Of a DNA stretch of 8,191 bases, positions 7,014 to 8,191 are shown piece by piece (within the stretch, counting starts at the first letter, position 1; each line of letters opens with the position of its first letter). The DNA comes from Myxococcales bacterium (lineage in GTDB: Bacteria; Myxococcota; Myxococcia; Myxococcales; Myxococcaceae), in the NCBI GenBank assembly GCA_009885595.1, contig VFKJ01001244.1:1-8191 (forward strand). Direction: 5' to 3'. The notes under the pieces were generated by a model. It did no database searches. It had not been told where the DNA came from and saw only the letters and a program-made list of their open reading frames with translations. The position numbers and the translations under genes were made by a program.

Positions 7014-7469
7014 TCATTTCTCCGTGCTCTTCAGGTAGGAGAGGAGGAAGGGCAGCTCGGCCTTCGGGTCGACGTTCTGGTTGGGCATCGGCACGAAGTA
7101 TTCGCCCAGCAGCTTCTTGGCGAGGTCGTCTTCCTTCACCATCACGTCGGGGCGGAGGATCATGCTCTTGAGCCACTTCTCGTCGCGGCGCGCGGTGACG
7201 CCCTTCAGGTCGGGGCCGACCAGCTTGCCCCCGCCGATCTTGTGGCAGGCCACGCAGCCCTTGGCCGCGAACAGCGCCTCGCCCTTCTTGATGTCTTCAG
7301 CGGCGGTGCTCACCACGAAGTCCGGCACTTCGAAGGCCGTCTTCGCTGGCCCTGCCTCGGCCGCCGGAGCGGCGGGCTTGTCGAGCTCGGGCAGGGGCGC
7401 CGGCTCCTTCTTGTCGTTGCAGGCGGTGAGCGAGAGCGCGGCGACCAGCACGGCGATGAGATGTTTCAT
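7014..7469 (-). CDS. Mono-haem c-type cytochrome lipoprotein of the nos operon (NosC-like)
   Basis: The product is 151 residues. Its lipoprotein signal has lipobox L14-T15-A16-C17, followed by an Ala/Pro/Glu-rich linker (about 20-45) and one class I cytochrome c domain. The haem site is C72-V73-A74-C75-H76, and the probable distal axial ligand is M128 in YFVPMPNQ (124-131). The linker would let the haem domain reach out from the membrane. Cytochromes encoded between or next to nosZ and nosD in clade II clusters are thought to pass electrons to nitrous oxide reductase, and that role is inferred here from position. The ATG at 7469 has AGGA (7484-7481) upstream at a rather long 11-base spacing. 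Its stop is only 3 bases from the nosD GTG. It resembles the NosC cytochromes in type, but I leave the symbol blank because that name covers several unrelated-looking cytochromes. Confidence 0.88.
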   Translation of the reverse strand: MKHLIAVLVAALSLTACNDKKEPAPLPELDKPAAPAAEAGPAKTAFEVPDFVVSTAAEDIKKGEALFAAKGCVACHKIGGGKLVGPDLKGVTARRDEKWLKSMILRPDVMVKEDDLAKKLLGEYFVPMPNQNVDPKAELPFLLSYLKSTEK

Positions 7470-7597
7470 TTTGAATTGTTTCCTGGGGGAGTTGGGGTTC
7501 GACGACCGATCACTGCAGGCACTGTGCCCGAGAGTGACCGAGCCCTCGAACCGCCACGAGAGACCTTCTCTCTCGTGGCAGCCCGTTCAGGCGAGGG
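7470..7597 (-). other. 128-base spacer between nosZ and the cytochrome gene
   Basis: This is the only sizeable gap within the nos unit; the other junctions overlap or are 3 bases apart. It holds the 11-bp hairpin and, around it, a weaker nested pair of short inverted repeats: AGTGACC at 7533-7539 against GGTCACT at 7596-7602, and CCCTCG at 7543-7548 against CGAGGG at 7592-7597. These could form an outer stem that adds to the main hairpin. I see no convincing FNR-like (TTGAT-N4-ATCAA) site or -35/-10 pair in it, and no open frame worth calling. Confidence 0.5.
7553..7579. repeat. Perfect 11-bp inverted repeat (hairpin) between nosZ and the cytochrome gene
   Basis: GCCACGAGAGA at 7553-7563 is repeated as its exact reverse complement at 7569-7579 around a 5-base loop (7564-7568). 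In the nos transcript this would form a stable stem-loop starting about 18 bases after the nosZ stop. Neither side is followed by a T-run, so it is not a standard Rho-independent terminator. A role as partial terminator, RNA-processing site or 3'-end stabiliser that sets NosZ output above the downstream genes is inferred. Confidence 0.75.
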
Positions 7598-8191
7598 TCA
7601 CTTCGCCGCCTTCGGCTTGACCATGAAGTAGCCCATCATCTCGAGGTGCAGCGCCGAGCAGAACTCGGTGCAGTACATCGGGAAGGCGCCCGGCTTGTCG
7701 GCCACGAAGGTGACGTTCTCGTGCTTGCCCGGCTCCAGCGACAGGTTGAGGTTGTACATGTCGATGGTGAAGCCGTGGACCTGGTCCTCTGCCTGCTCGA
7801 TCGAGGTGAGGTGCAGCTTCACGGTGTCGCCCTCGTTGACCTCGATGTAGTCGGGGGTGAAGTGGCTGCGGATGGCCGTCATGTAGATGTCGACCACGTT
7901 GCCCTTGCGCTCGATGCGCTCCTTGCCCGGGGTGACCGCGAACTCGTCCTTCTCGTCGGTGAGGGGGTTGGTGCCCATCGGGTAGACCTTCATGGGCTTG
8001 AGCTTGTCGGCCTTGATCATCTGGGCGTAGTGCGGCTCGCCGATGCCGATGGGCATGTCGGCCAGCAGCTTCATCTTCGGCCCCTCGATGCCCACCAGCT
8101 GGAAGTTCTGCGGGTAGAGCGGGCCGATGTTGGCGAAGCGGTCGATGCTCATCTTGTTCATCGCCACCACGTACTTGCCGTCGGGGCTGAC
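7598..8191 (-). CDS. nosZ: NosZ, clade II nitrous oxide reductase (C-terminal part; 5' end beyond window)
   Basis: NosZ is the periplasmic multicopper enzyme that reduces N2O to N2, the last step of denitrification. The visible 197 residues start mid-protein at 8191. They carry the end of the beta-propeller, with SPDGKYVVAMNKMSIDRF (2-19) and LYPQNFQL (25-32), and GEPH (51-54), whose His probably is a CuZ ligand. The cupredoxin CuA domain follows (~98-197). Its ligand set is complete: H139, then C174, C178, H182 and M185 in CTEFCSALHLEM. Glu occupies the position between the two cysteines where Paracoccus/Pseudomonas-type (clade I) NosZ has Trp (CSWFC), as in cytochrome oxidase subunit II. 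This and the overall sequence mark it as clade II, usually Sec-exported, but the signal peptide is outside the window. Although a GTG at 8170 could start an ORF, homology continues past it, so it is not the start. Confidence 0.96.
   Translation of the reverse strand, partial: VSPDGKYVVAMNKMSIDRFANIGPLYPQNFQLVGIEGPKMKLLADMPIGIGEPHYAQMIKADKLKPMKVYPMGTNPLTDEKDEFAVTPGKERIERKGNVVDIYMTAIRSHFTPDYIEVNEGDTVKLHLTSIEQAEDQVHGFTIDMYNLNLSLEPGKHENVTFVADKPGAFPMYCTEFCSALHLEMMGYFMVKPKAAK

Noticed and set aside
7564..7597. Rho-independent terminator downstream of nosZ
   Set aside because: The hairpin is strong, but neither strand has a following T-run, so I report it as a hairpin only.
5727..7631. A 634-codon open frame on the plus strand across nosD and the cytochrome gene
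   Set aside because: It is antisense to genes with clear family motifs, is His/Val/Gly/Arg-rich and low in recognisable structure, and is what GC-rich coding DNA gives in a complementary frame.

Overview
The window is GC-rich throughout, with strong G/C preference at third codon positions. It most resembles a Myxococcota (myxobacterial-type) genome: a clade II (atypical) nitrous oxide reductase locus lies beside a PilZ-domain gene and a large lipoprotein built from choice-of-anchor-D-like repeats. The taxonomic call is inference from gene content and composition, not a search result.

Right half (3570-8191, minus strand): a nitrous oxide respiration (nos) operon, read from the right edge leftwards. 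It runs nosZ (3' part only; CuA domain complete), a lipoprotein mono-haem cytochrome c (NosC-like), nosD, nosF, nosL and nosY. NosZ reduces N2O to N2. The cytochrome is placed to hand it electrons. NosD, NosF and NosY form the periplasmic/ATPase/membrane complex needed to build the CuZ site, and NosL is the outer-membrane-type copper chaperone. The nosD/F, F/L and L/Y junctions are each 4-base overlaps (GTGA, ATGA, ATGA). The nosZ-cytochrome junction instead has a 128-base spacer holding a perfect 11-bp hairpin. The nosZ start, the nos promoter and any nosB/nosR-like genes lie outside or are absent from view.

Left half (231-3566, plus strand): a two-gene unit with a 3-base spacer. The first gene is a PilZ-domain protein, a candidate c-di-GMP receptor with a long unassigned tail. 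The second is a 717-residue lipoprotein with four Ig-like ASH/choice-of-anchor-D-type repeats followed by a degenerate von Willebrand A-like domain. It ends 3 bases from the convergent end of nosY.

Left edge (1-230): the last 16 codons of an unidentified plus-strand gene, then a non-genic stretch. A second frame in that stretch carries what looks like the decayed N-terminal part of a metallo-beta-lactamase-fold gene, including a broken HxHxDH motif. No tRNA, rRNA, CRISPR array, insertion sequence or other mobile element was seen. The nos locus itself is a known system. The least explained items are the lipoprotein, the PilZ tail, the MBL relic and the nosZ-downstream hairpin.
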